Below are positions 55,115 to 62,902 of a stretch of DNA of 64,000 nt, in pieces (the stretch's first letter is position 1; every line of letters begins with the position of its first letter). A model generated the notes under the pieces. That model had not been told where the DNA came from and ran no database searches. It saw only the letters and a list, made by a program, of their open reading frames with translations. A program made the translations under genes and the position numbers. The DNA comes from Candidatus Hydrogenedentota bacterium. GTDB taxonomy: Bacteria > Hydrogenedentota > Hydrogenedentia > Hydrogenedentales > JAEUWI01. The stretch lies in NCBI GenBank assembly GCA_016791475.1, contig JAEUWI010000009.1:62001-126000 (forward strand). Direction: 5' to 3'.

Positions 55115-55966
55115 CTACTCCGCCTTGCGCTGCGCGTCCATGAACGCCGCCAACTGGCCCAGCGGCTCCGGCGCAATGCCCGCGCGGCGGGCCGACAGGC
55201 TTTCGCCGCCGTCTATCGTTACGATGGAACCCGTCATCCAGGAACCCGCGTCCGACGCCATGAACACCACCATATTCCCGATCTCTTCCGGCTCGCCGAC
55301 GCGCCCCAGCGGCACCGTGTCCAGGTGATCGTCAAAGCTCCCGCCGAGGGCAAAGGCCTTCTTCACTCCCTCGGTAATAATCGGACCGGGCGCAATCGCA
55401 TTGACCCGGATCCCGAATCGGCCCCACTCCTGCGCCAGGGTCTTCGTCATCGCGTCGATCCCCGCCTTCGCCGAGCAGGCCGGCACCATGCCCACCCAAC
55501 CGGTGTGGTGCAACGTCATGCTCGTGCTCACGATCGTTCCGCCCTGGGCCTGCAGGTAGGGAAAGGCCGCCCGCGAACAGAAAAAAGTCCCATACAGATC
55601 GATCTCCACCACCGCCTTCCACTGGCTGTCCCGAAGCTTCTCCGCCGGATAGTAGAAATTCCCGGCCGCGTTGTTCACCAGTATGTCGAGACGGCCCATA
55701 ATTTCAACGGCCTTGGCCATCACTTCGTTGACACGCGCCGAATCGCGCACATCCAGCGCCAGACCCACCGCGCGAACGCCGAATTCCGATACCAGCGCAG
55801 CCGCCACCGCCTCGCACTGTTCCAGCCGACGGCTGGCGACGACCACATCCGCCCCGGCCTGCGCCAGACGGCGACTGATGCCTAGACCGATGCCGGAGGC
55901 GCCGCCCGTCACGAAAGCGACCTTGCCCGAGAGAATGCCATCTCTAAAGATATAGGGGACGTCCAT
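55115..55966 (-). CDS. SDR, 2,4-dienoyl-CoA reductase-like
   Basis: The 283-residue short-chain dehydrogenase has a cofactor loop VTGGASGIG near residue 20, NNAAG near 97 and the catalytic-site region STSMTLHHTGW...ACSAKAG near 147-168. The classical YxxxK is replaced by ACSAK (Lys retained, Tyr absent). The same replacement characterises 2,4-dienoyl-CoA reductases of the DECR/PDCR type. The later GRFGIRVNAIAPGPI segment also fits that group. It would reduce unsaturated acyl-CoA during beta-oxidation with NADPH. AAGGAT precedes the start. It fits functionally with the acyl-CoA dehydrogenase at 61.5 kb. Confidence 0.88.
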   Translation of the reverse strand: MDVPYIFRDGILSGKVAFVTGGASGIGLGISRRLAQAGADVVVASRRLEQCEAVAAALVSEFGVRAVGLALDVRDSARVNEVMAKAVEIMGRLDILVNNAAGNFYYPAEKLRDSQWKAVVEIDLYGTFFCSRAAFPYLQAQGGTIVSTSMTLHHTGWVGMVPACSAKAGIDAMTKTLAQEWGRFGIRVNAIAPGPIITEGVKKAFALGGSFDDHLDTVPLGRVGEPEEIGNMVVFMASDAGSWMTGSIVTIDGGESLSARRAGIAPEPLGQLAAFMDAQRKAE

Positions 55967-56599
55967 AAAGTATCCTTGCGTTGAAAGTGAATCCCACAGG
56001 GCCCTTCATCATAGGCCATTTGGGGGCACGTGGCAAGCCGGGAATCGCGAGGTGGATGGGGTTGCCGATCCGGGCGCTAACGCGTCGGGCCTGCTGATTT
56101 TTTTTTTTGGCCCTGCCTCCTCTTGCAACGACCGGGCCGCAATGATCCTCACTTTTCGCGCACACCGCGCGGTTGCTTTGTGAGATTTGCGTTATCGCCA
56201 GCCTACCGTTTGGTTAGATACTCTGGAGGGCGATGCGATACCGACAAGCATCGACCGGGTCGACCGCCTGCGCAAGACCTTGGCATGGTTGGGTTAATGC
56301 GCCTGCGCGTCCGCGTTCACTTTACGCGCTCGGGCTTGGCCCGATACTTGCATCAAAGATCGTGGACAGCAGGTGCAGGCGCTCGAATTAGCACGGGTTT
56401 CCCCGGACCCTTGCCTGGAAGCCGCCGGATGCCGCCGGGACCTTGAGCGGTGCGCACGCCTGGCCCATGTGAAGTATGAATGGTGAGCATGAGCGCGAGC
56501 CCCGCCCGTCTACGGGTTCGCGCAGCACCATCGAAGTGGCCGGACATCCCTCTGAACGTTTTTCCGGCCTTGTTGAGCGCACAACGACAGGACACCCCA
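55967..56599. other. Gene-free stretch between divergent genes
   Basis: About 630 bases. The only notable element is a homopolymer of about ten T residues near 56099-56108. The left end holds the minus-strand SDR promoter and the right end the promoter of the PEP-CTERM gene; no consensus boxes were identified. A frame at 56123-56446 does not look like protein. Confidence 0.4.
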
Positions 56600-57160
56600 A
56601 TGAAGTTGATACCCCGATGCCTGGCTTCCGCCCTGGTATCCCTCGCCGCCCTGCACACCGCACAGGCGCTTCCACTGGATACGCAGCGGGAAGAACCGGC
56701 CAGTGAAGCTCTTTTCCCCACGCCCCCCACGCATGAAGGCAATTCGCCGCTTACCGCCGTGCTTCAACCCCGAATCGAGGCGCCCGCACTGGGAGAGACC
56801 CACCTGAGTCCCCCCGCCTTCGTGCCGCCGCGCGACACCCCGACGGGGGCAAGTCTCCTGATGGTAAGTTCTGGGGAGACCCCGCCCGCCAGGTCACCGC
56901 TGACAATCCCGGCACCTCGCGGCTACTACGTTCCGTCCCCTGCGCTGGAGGCGGTCCTGCCGCCGCCCGATATGGATCTGGGATACGTGGCCCTCGGCAC
57001 AGCCGATGAGGAGAAGGGGCTCGATTCACGCAGGATGGGCCCCGGTGACCTGCCGATGCCCATCACGATTCCCGAGCCCAGAAGCGCGAGCCTCCTCGCC
57101 ATCGGTCTGGCCGGGCTGGGACTGCGGGCCTGCTGGGGCGCGCGTCAGCGTGCGGAATAG
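56600..57160 (+). CDS. PEP-CTERM sorting-signal protein
   Basis: The 186-residue protein has a signal peptide (ends near HTAQA), a Pro-rich middle with no recognised domain and a C-terminal PEP-CTERM tail: IPEPRSASLLAIGLAGLGL, then a basic end with Arg, Cys, Trp and Arg residues. The Pro-Glu-Pro motif and hydrophobic helix are diagnostic for substrates of exosortase/EpsH systems, which export proteins to the surface or extracellular polysaccharide. The middle sequence offers no catalytic clue. No exosortase or polysaccharide cluster is in the window. Confidence 0.82.
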   Translation: MKLIPRCLASALVSLAALHTAQALPLDTQREEPASEALFPTPPTHEGNSPLTAVLQPRIEAPALGETHLSPPAFVPPRDTPTGASLLMVSSGETPPARSPLTIPAPRGYYVPSPALEAVLPPPDMDLGYVALGTADEEKGLDSRRMGPGDLPMPITIPEPRSASLLAIGLAGLGLRACWGARQRAE

Positions 57161-57174
57161 CGCTCGCCCCCGGA

Positions 57175-57678
57175 CTACACAAAGCCCTTCTTGCGCTTCC
57201 AGGGATTCTGGTGCGCAATTACACGGTCATAAATCGCCTTGCGTTGGCGCACCAGCAGACGCTCTTCGTCCGGCCAGAACATCGCCGGAAGCGTGTCGAG
57301 CGGCGCCCAGATCTGCTCGTCGTGATGCTCCGTGTCCAGGATCGTGCCGCTGACCTGCTCGGTGGCATAGAGGAAATAGTGGTTGATGGACCACTTGTCT
57401 TTCTTCTCGCTGAGGCGCTCCAGCACGGCCAACTCGCCCAGCAGATGGATCTCGGTTAGACCCGACTCCTCCTCGATTTCCCGCAGCGCGCCTGCTTCCA
57501 GCGACTCGCCGGGATCCACGCCACCTTTCGGCAGGACATACCCCGCGCAGCCCTTCTCATGCACGAGTGCCACCAAGACATTGCCCCGATCAATGCGGAC
57601 AATCACCCCGCCCGCCGAAACGCGCTCGGGAAGCCCCTCTTCGCGGACATACCAACTCTCATCAATCACCAGGGACAT
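57175..57678 (-). CDS. Nudix hydrolase
   Basis: The 167-residue enzyme has a complete Nudix box: GGVDPGESLEAGALREIEEE followed by SGL (G-x5-E-x7-REUxEExGU), near residue 52. The surrounding fold includes AGGVIVR and YVLPKGG. Family members hydrolyse nucleoside-diphosphate-linked compounds such as diadenosine polyphosphates or oxidised nucleotides. The KGG start of the box is typical of Ap4A-type or MutT-like housecleaning enzymes. The C-terminus is basic (WKRKKGFV). Confidence 0.9.
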   Translation of the reverse strand: MSLVIDESWYVREEGLPERVSAGGVIVRIDRGNVLVALVHEKGCAGYVLPKGGVDPGESLEAGALREIEEESGLTEIHLLGELAVLERLSEKKDKWSINHYFLYATEQVSGTILDTEHHDEQIWAPLDTLPAMFWPDEERLLVRQRKAIYDRVIAHQNPWKRKKGFV

Positions 57679-57693
57679 GCGTCAAACTCTCCA

Positions 57694-57718
57694 GAAAAAG
57701 AAAAGGCGCCGCAGCGCC
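57694..57718 (-). terminator. Intrinsic terminator of the zinc-ribbon gene
   Basis: The stem GGCGC/GCGCC (57705-57718), with a four-base loop, is followed on the minus strand by TTTTCTTTTTC. It lies between the zinc-ribbon and Nudix genes. Confidence 0.8.
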
Positions 57719-57780
57719 CGGAAAGCTGAAAGTATAGCACGTTACAACCTGGAGCCCCACGGGCCCCGCACCGGGCCCCC

Positions 57781-58230
57781 TCAATACATGATAAACACGA
57801 TCAGCCCGATCACCGCCACCGCCACCACCAGTCCCAGGCCCACCAGCTTTTTTCGCGCCTCCCGCTGTCGCGCCCGGAAGCGCGCCTCCACCTCCGGCGG
57901 CACCACATTGAGCACCGCATTGTCGATCTTGGCCTCATCCACCACCAGCCGCTCCACCTGCTCTTCCACCCGGGGTTCGAAAGGATCATCCCACGAAGCC
58001 GCCGCCGTGGAACGCTCCGCCGGATCCTCCCACTTTTCCTCCGCGGCCTTGCTGTAGGCCCCGAAGCGCACCGGCAGTTCCCCGTCCTGGAGATCGCTTA
58101 ACGCTGTCGACACCGGCGGCAATGGGATACGCCCCACCGACCCGCCACACATTGGACAGCGCTGATTGTGCCCCAGGTGCTCGTCCACATTGACCGACTT
58201 CCCACATGCCCCGCATTGCATCGCTATCAT
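57781..58230 (-). CDS. Zinc-ribbon protein with C-terminal membrane anchor
   Basis: The 149-residue protein is read from the ATG at 58230, with GAGG upstream; a start at 58221 is also possible. The N-terminal zinc ribbon has CGACGK and CPMCGG (four Cys). An acidic, flexible middle leads to a single C-terminal transmembrane helix (KLVGLGLVVAVAVIGLIVF), suggesting a tail-anchored membrane protein. No enzymatic domain is seen. It could be a small regulatory or assembly factor; nothing more can be said from sequence. Confidence 0.75.
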   Translation of the reverse strand: MIAMQCGACGKSVNVDEHLGHNQRCPMCGGSVGRIPLPPVSTALSDLQDGELPVRFGAYSKAAEEKWEDPAERSTAAASWDDPFEPRVEEQVERLVVDEAKIDNAVLNVVPPEVEARFRARQREARKKLVGLGLVVAVAVIGLIVFIMY

Positions 58231-58429
58231 TTTCCCATCCTCGCTCCAAAGAGCAGCACGTGAGTTCAACAGGAAACGCCACAACCCTGCAAGTATTATA
58301 GTGACTGAAAGGAAGAAGGGCAATCGAAAAAGGCGAATGACTCCACCCGCCAGGGCCACCCTTTGCCGACCCGTGCCGCGGCGCAAGATCTCCGGATCAC
58401 CAGCGGAATCCCGCACCAACACAGGCGAT

Positions 58430-58515
58430 CAACGTGGGTTAGGCGTCCCGCCTGACCATAGTAACTGCGGGACCGCCCACGACAACAGGTCAGGCAAGGT
58501 GCCCAACCCACGTTG
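58430..58515. repeat. Large hairpin H1 (30-nt loop)
   Basis: The arms at 58430-58457 and 58488-58515 pair at 22 of 28 positions, from CAACGTGGGTT inward to GCCTGACC. The loop is 30 bases and contains a smaller GC hairpin. Confidence 0.9.
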
Positions 58516-58609
58516 GCGATTCTCGATCAAAGCGCGTGGGCTTGATCGTAGCCGATCACGATACTACATCCCGCTCGATGACCCAGCGGCGTCTACCATC
58601 AAAGCGCGT

Positions 58610-58749
58610 CAAGGTGGGTTAGGCGTCCCGCCTGACCAAGGCGCCCAGCGTAACACAGTGGACTCCTAAAATTTGGTCATCTCTTGATTGGTCCGCGCCA
58701 ACAAACTCGGCATTGACATAAGGTCAGGCAAGATGCCCAACCCACGTTG
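58610..58749. repeat. Large hairpin H2 (84-nt loop)
   Basis: The arms at 58610-58637 and 58722-58749 use the same words as H1. The 84-base loop ends in AACTCGGCATTGACATAA. H1 and H2 start exactly 180 bases apart. Confidence 0.9.
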
Positions 58750-58857
58750 GCGCCCTTTTGGGACCCGATGTACAACCCGCTTGCTTCTGGCAACAACTCG
58801 CACTATTGTCAACCCGCTGCTTCTTTGCTAATCTGTTGTTCTTGGAGAACCATCTTC

Positions 58858-59547
58858 ATGGACGATATCCCGGCAGAAGTGAACGCTGAACACGATCTCG
58901 TTTCACCCTTTCTAACGCCCGGCGCGGAAGTGCGCAAAGACGCCCGCCATCTGCCGCACTGGCGGCTCGATAGCGCTTTCTATTTCCTCACGTGGCGTCT
59001 CGCCGATTCCCTGCCCCAGGAGAAGCTGCGGGCCTGGAAAGCCGAACGCGAAGCCTGGCTCGTAAAGCACCCCAGGCCATGGGATGACAAGACAATGCGG
59101 GACTACCGTGACCGCTTCCCCAAACGCCTCGAAGCCTGGCTGGATGCGGGCTATGGTGCGTGCCACTTACGCTCGCCGCGCTGCGCCAATATAGTCGCCG
59201 ATTCGCTCCACCACTTTGACGGTGATCGCTATGACCTCGCGTCATTTATAGTCATGCCCAACCACGTCCATGTCTTGTTTCAACTTCGGACTGATACTGC
59301 GCTGGAATCCGTGACGCACTCATGGAAAAGCTACTCCGCGAAGCAGATCAACAAGGCCCTGGGACGCTCGGGAACACTCTGGCAACAGGAAAGTTGGGAC
59401 CATCTTCTGCGAGGCATCCCCCACCTCGACCGATGCCTGTCCTACATCGCACTTAATCCCATGCAGGCAAAGCTGTCTCCGGGCGAGTACCTGTACTACG
59501 AAGCACCTGGATTTCGCGAAAGCACAGGACTTGACGCCCCTGAATAA
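58858..59547 (+). CDS. REP-associated tyrosine transposase (RAYT), second
   Basis: The 229-residue Y1-type HUH nuclease starts at the ATG at 58858 with GGAG nine bases upstream. It has MPNHVHVL (His136, His138) and the catalytic tyrosine in SYSAKQIN (Tyr159). An N-terminal extension of about 50 residues (HLPHWRLDSAFYFLTWRLAD) and the ending LSYIALNPMQAKL match the longer RAYT subgroup. It is distinct in length and sequence from the RAYT at 11 kb. It lies between hairpins H2 and H3 of a six-hairpin array that extends to 60374, so its likely substrates are its immediate neighbours. The frame is intact. Confidence 0.9.
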   Translation: MDDIPAEVNAEHDLVSPFLTPGAEVRKDARHLPHWRLDSAFYFLTWRLADSLPQEKLRAWKAEREAWLVKHPRPWDDKTMRDYRDRFPKRLEAWLDAGYGACHLRSPRCANIVADSLHHFDGDRYDLASFIVMPNHVHVLFQLRTDTALESVTHSWKSYSAKQINKALGRSGTLWQQESWDHLLRGIPHLDRCLSYIALNPMQAKLSPGEYLYYEAPGFRESTGLDAPE

Positions 59548-59656
59548 CCTCGTACTTACAGCGGTGTCGACCATCAAAGCGCGTGGGCTTGATCGTAGCC
59601 GATCACGACATTACATCCCGCCCGATGACCCAGCGGCGTCGACCATGAAAGCGCGT

Positions 59657-59742
59657 CAAGGTGGGTTAGGCGTCCCGCCTGACCTTGGTGACTGCGGGAC
59701 CGCCCGTGACAGCAGGTCAGGCAAGATGCCCAACCCACGTTG
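59657..59742. repeat. Large hairpin H3 (30-nt loop)
   Basis: The arms at 59657-59684 and 59715-59742 enclose a 30-base loop closely similar to that of H1. It is the first hairpin downstream of the RAYT gene. Confidence 0.9.
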
Positions 59743-59836
59743 GCGCTTCTCGATCAAAGCGCATGGGCTTGAGCGTGGCCGATTGCGACATTACATCCCG
59801 CCCGATGACCCAGCAAGGTCGACCATGAAAGCGCAT

Positions 59837-59922
59837 CAAGGTGGGTTAGGCGTCCCGCCTTACCATAGTGGCTGCGGAACCGCCCACGACAGCAGGTCAG
59901 GCAAGATGCCCAACCCACGTTG
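59837..59922. repeat. Large hairpin H4 (30-nt loop)
   Basis: The arms at 59837-59864 and 59895-59922 start exactly 180 bases after H3. The loop is 30 bases. Confidence 0.9.
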
Positions 59923-60000
59923 GCGCTTCTCGATCAAAGCGCGTGGGCTTGATCGTAGCCGATCACGATACTACAAGCGGCGTCTACCATCAAAGCGCGT

Positions 60001-60140
60001 CAAGGTGGGTTAGGCGTCCCACCTGACCAAGCCGCCCAGCGTAGCACAGTGAACTCATAAAATTTGGTCATCTCTTGATTGGTCCGCGCCAACAAACTCG
60101 GCATTGACATAAGGTCAGGCTGGAAGCCTAACCCACGTTG
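60001..60140. repeat. Large hairpin H5 (84-nt loop)
   Basis: The arms at 60001-60028 and 60113-60140 enclose an 84-base loop nearly identical to that of H2. The linker before it lacks about 16 bases compared with the H3-H4 linker. Confidence 0.9.
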
Positions 60141-60234
60141 GCGCTTCTCGATCAAAGCATGTGGGCTTGCTCGTGGCCGATTGCGATACTACATCCCGCC
60201 CGATGACCCGGCAAAGTCGACCATCAAAGCGCGT

Positions 60235-60374
60235 CAAGGTGGGTTAGGCGTCCCGCCTGACCAAGCCGCCCAGCGTAACACAGTGAACTCCTAAAATTTG
60301 GTCATCTCTTGATCGGTCCGCGCCAACAAACTCGGCATTGACATAAGGTCAGGCTGGAAGCCCAACCCACGTTG
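60235..60374. repeat. Large hairpin H6 (84-nt loop)
   Basis: The arms at 60235-60262 and 60347-60374 enclose an 84-base loop nearly identical to those of H2 and H5. It is the last member of the array, ending about 50 bases before the phosphotransferase stop codon. Confidence 0.9.
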
Positions 60375-60422
60375 GCGCATGCTGATCGGGATGGCTGGTT
60401 CCCCTCATCGCCAATCACCTGG

Positions 60423-61487
60423 CTACATCGCCCCCGTCTCAATACACCCCTCCGCCCGATGCCCCAGCGCCCCCACGACATAAATCAACGGTGCGAAACG
60501 CTCGTCTTTGGTCAGGCCCTGTTTGTATCGATAGTAAATCTGCTGCACGATCACCGCGAGCTTGAAGAGCGCGAACACATAGTAGAACAGTATGTTCTCC
60601 AGGCTGCGCCCGGTCAGTTCCGCGTATAGCGTCGCCATTTCTTTCCGGGTCATCATGCCCGGCTCCTGACTCAGGAAACATTGAATTACGCCTAGATCCG
60701 GGTCGCCCTTCTCGATCCAGTAGCCCAGTACCGTACCCAGATCCATCAGCGGATCGCCAATGGTGCACATTTCCCAGTCGAGCACGCCGATGATTTTCGT
60801 GGGGTCGTGGGGGTCCATCACCACGTTGTCGAACTTGTAATCGTTGTGCACCAGTGTCGCGCCGGAGTCTTCGGGGTGATTCGCTTCGAGCCACGCCATC
60901 ACGGTGTCGATCGCGGGGATGTCGTCGGTCTTCGATCCATGATAGCGCTTGATCCAGCCCGACACCTGCCGCGCCACGTAGGAGCCTTCTTTGCGCAGTG
61001 CGCCGAGTCCCGCGGCCTCGTAGTCCAGCCCATGGAGCGCCGCCAGGTTCTTTACGAAGGCCTCGCAGCAGCCGCGCACCGTCAACTCATCCGCGTCGAA
61101 GCCTTCGGGCTTCACCCCGCGAAATATCGAACCGCGAATGCGCTCCATCACATAGAACTGTGCGCCCATGACTTCCAAATCATCACACAGCGCCAGGGGC
61201 TTCGGCGCCGCCGGATAGATGGGGTGCAGCGCCGACAACACGGTGTATTCACGGCCCATGTCATGGGCGGACTTCACCTTGCTGCCGAAGGGCGGTCTTC
61301 GGAGCACCAGCTCCCGCTCGCCCACCTTGAGCAGATAGGTCAGGTTGGAAAAGCCGCTGGGAAACTGAGCCACTTCGAGCGTCCCCTCAAGATCGGGGAT
61401 AGCCGATTTCAGGTACGCCTCGAGACGCGAAAGGTCGAACTCTTCGCCAGGTCGGATGGGCTTGGGGGTGTCGATCATAGTAGTCAT
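60423..61487 (-). CDS. Phosphotransferase (ACAD10/11-type APH domain)
   Basis: The 354-residue protein has an aminoglycoside-phosphotransferase fold: SGFSNLTYLLKVG near residue 44, LVLRRPP near 60, LVHNDYKFDNVV near 212 (the catalytic loop with Asp) and GVLDWEMCTIGDPLMDL near 234. In eukaryotes this domain is fused to acyl-CoA dehydrogenase in ACAD10/ACAD11 and phosphorylates 4-hydroxyacyl-CoA. Here the two activities are separate adjacent genes with a one-base overlap. The start may also be the ATG nine bases inward. The same pathway is therefore likely: catabolism of 4-hydroxy fatty acids. Confidence 0.9.
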   Translation of the reverse strand: MTTMIDTPKPIRPGEEFDLSRLEAYLKSAIPDLEGTLEVAQFPSGFSNLTYLLKVGERELVLRRPPFGSKVKSAHDMGREYTVLSALHPIYPAAPKPLALCDDLEVMGAQFYVMERIRGSIFRGVKPEGFDADELTVRGCCEAFVKNLAALHGLDYEAAGLGALRKEGSYVARQVSGWIKRYHGSKTDDIPAIDTVMAWLEANHPEDSGATLVHNDYKFDNVVMDPHDPTKIIGVLDWEMCTIGDPLMDLGTVLGYWIEKGDPDLGVIQCFLSQEPGMMTRKEMATLYAELTGRSLENILFYYVFALFKLAVIVQQIYYRYKQGLTKDERFAPLIYVVGALGHRAEGCIETGAM

Positions 61488-62698
61488 TACTGATGAGATT
61501 CCGCCTGCGCCTTATACAACTCCAGAATCCGCTTGGCCGCCGACATCTTGTGTACCTCGTCCGGGCCATCGTAAATGCGGCTGGCGCGCTCATTCCGCCA
61601 GAAGGACGCGAGGGGCGTGCGGTCGGTGATGCCGAGACCGCCGTGGGCCTGAATCGCGCGGTCCAGTACTTTCATCATCACATTGGGCACGAAGAACTTG
61701 ATGAGCGAAATCTCCACCCGCGCCTCTTTCGCGCCCTTCCGGTCGATGGTATCCGCCGCCTGCAGCACCATAAGTCGCGCGGCATTAATCTCTGCGCGGC
61801 TCTCGGAAATCCAGCCTTGAACGAACTGCTGCATGCCCAGGGTGCGCTCCGGCGCCACTTCGCGGCTGAGCGCCTGGGCGCAGAGCAATTCAAAGGCGCG
61901 CTCACTTATGCCCACCCAGCGCATGCAGTGGTGAATGCGGCCCGGCCCAAGGCGCTCCTGCGCGATGAGAAAGCCGGCGCCCTCTTCGCCCAGGCGATTG
62001 GACTGGGGCACGCGGACGTTCTCATAATTCACTTCCGCGTGGCTGTCCCAGTCTTCGCCCCGATGGCCCATGCAGGAGATATTCTCCACAAGCGTAAAGC
62101 CGGGCGTGTCCAGCGGCACGATGATCTGGCTCGCCCGCAGATGCTTCGGCGCCTCGGGATTCGTCACGGCCATCACGATGGCAAAGTTCGCGCCTTCGGC
62201 GGACGAGGTGAACCACTTGCGGCCATTGATCACGTAGTCGTCGCCATCCTTCACCGCCGTCGTGCCCATCCAAGTGGGGTTCGAGCCTGGAAAGTCCGGT
62301 TCGGTCATGGAGAAGCAACTGCGGATCTCGCCCGCGAGCAGCGGCTTGAGGTATTTTTCCTTCTGCTCCGGCGTGCCGAATTTGATCAGGATTTCCATGT
62401 TGCCCGCGTCGGGCGCCTGGCAGTTGAAGCAATAGACGCCCACGGGCGACTTGGCCAGCTCGGCCTGTACGAGGCCATGCTCCAGCACACTCAGACCGAG
62501 GCCGCCGTGTTCTTTCTCGATCTGTGGCAACGCGAGTCCGAGGGACCGCACCTTCTTCCGCTTCTCTTGAAGTACGGGCAGCAGCGCGCCAAAACCTTCG
62601 CTGAGCAATTGGGGCTCCAGCGGATACAGCTCTTCGCGCACAAAGGCGCGCACGCGCCCCAGCAGGTCTTCCATCTTCGCCGATACGGTGAAATCCAT
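61487..62698 (-). CDS. Acyl-CoA dehydrogenase (ACAD10/11-like)
   Basis: The 403-residue flavoprotein has the three-domain ACAD plan: N-terminal helices, a middle beta-domain with CFSMTEPDFPGSNPTWM and RKWFTSSAEGANFAIVM, and C-terminal helices with AIQAHGGLGIT. The catalytic Glu falls in IYDGPDEVHKMS, the form found in ACAD10/11-type enzymes. FAD is expected as cofactor. The overlapping downstream phosphotransferase gene makes a split ACAD11 module likely. Upstream lies the divergent Glu-Gly-repeat protein gene, about 200 bases away. Confidence 0.93.
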   Translation of the reverse strand: MDFTVSAKMEDLLGRVRAFVREELYPLEPQLLSEGFGALLPVLQEKRKKVRSLGLALPQIEKEHGGLGLSVLEHGLVQAELAKSPVGVYCFNCQAPDAGNMEILIKFGTPEQKEKYLKPLLAGEIRSCFSMTEPDFPGSNPTWMGTTAVKDGDDYVINGRKWFTSSAEGANFAIVMAVTNPEAPKHLRASQIIVPLDTPGFTLVENISCMGHRGEDWDSHAEVNYENVRVPQSNRLGEEGAGFLIAQERLGPGRIHHCMRWVGISERAFELLCAQALSREVAPERTLGMQQFVQGWISESRAEINAARLMVLQAADTIDRKGAKEARVEISLIKFFVPNVMMKVLDRAIQAHGGLGITDRTPLASFWRNERASRIYDGPDEVHKMSAAKRILELYKAQAESHQ

Positions 62699-62902
62699 TG
62701 CACTCTCCTGCCCCGATAGCCGGGGTGATTGTCTTCAGCACAGCGGGGTACAGCCTACACGCTTTCGACGGCGGATCCAAGAACGGGCGATGGGGAAGAA
62801 ACTGGCGTGCCGGGTAGCTATACTGGTAGTCTGGCTTGGGTTGGACCAGTGTCTACACGTGGTGGCTGTCAACGACAGTTCGAACACAAAAGGGAGATAT
62901 CA

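Noticed and set aside
56099-56108. T-run considered as a terminator
   Set aside because: No stable stem precedes it, and it lies between divergent genes where no transcript should end.
58430-60374. Repeat array considered as CRISPR
   Set aside because: Units are 28-base inverted arms with conserved loops, not direct repeats with unique spacers, and no cas gene is present. The RAYT explains the context better.
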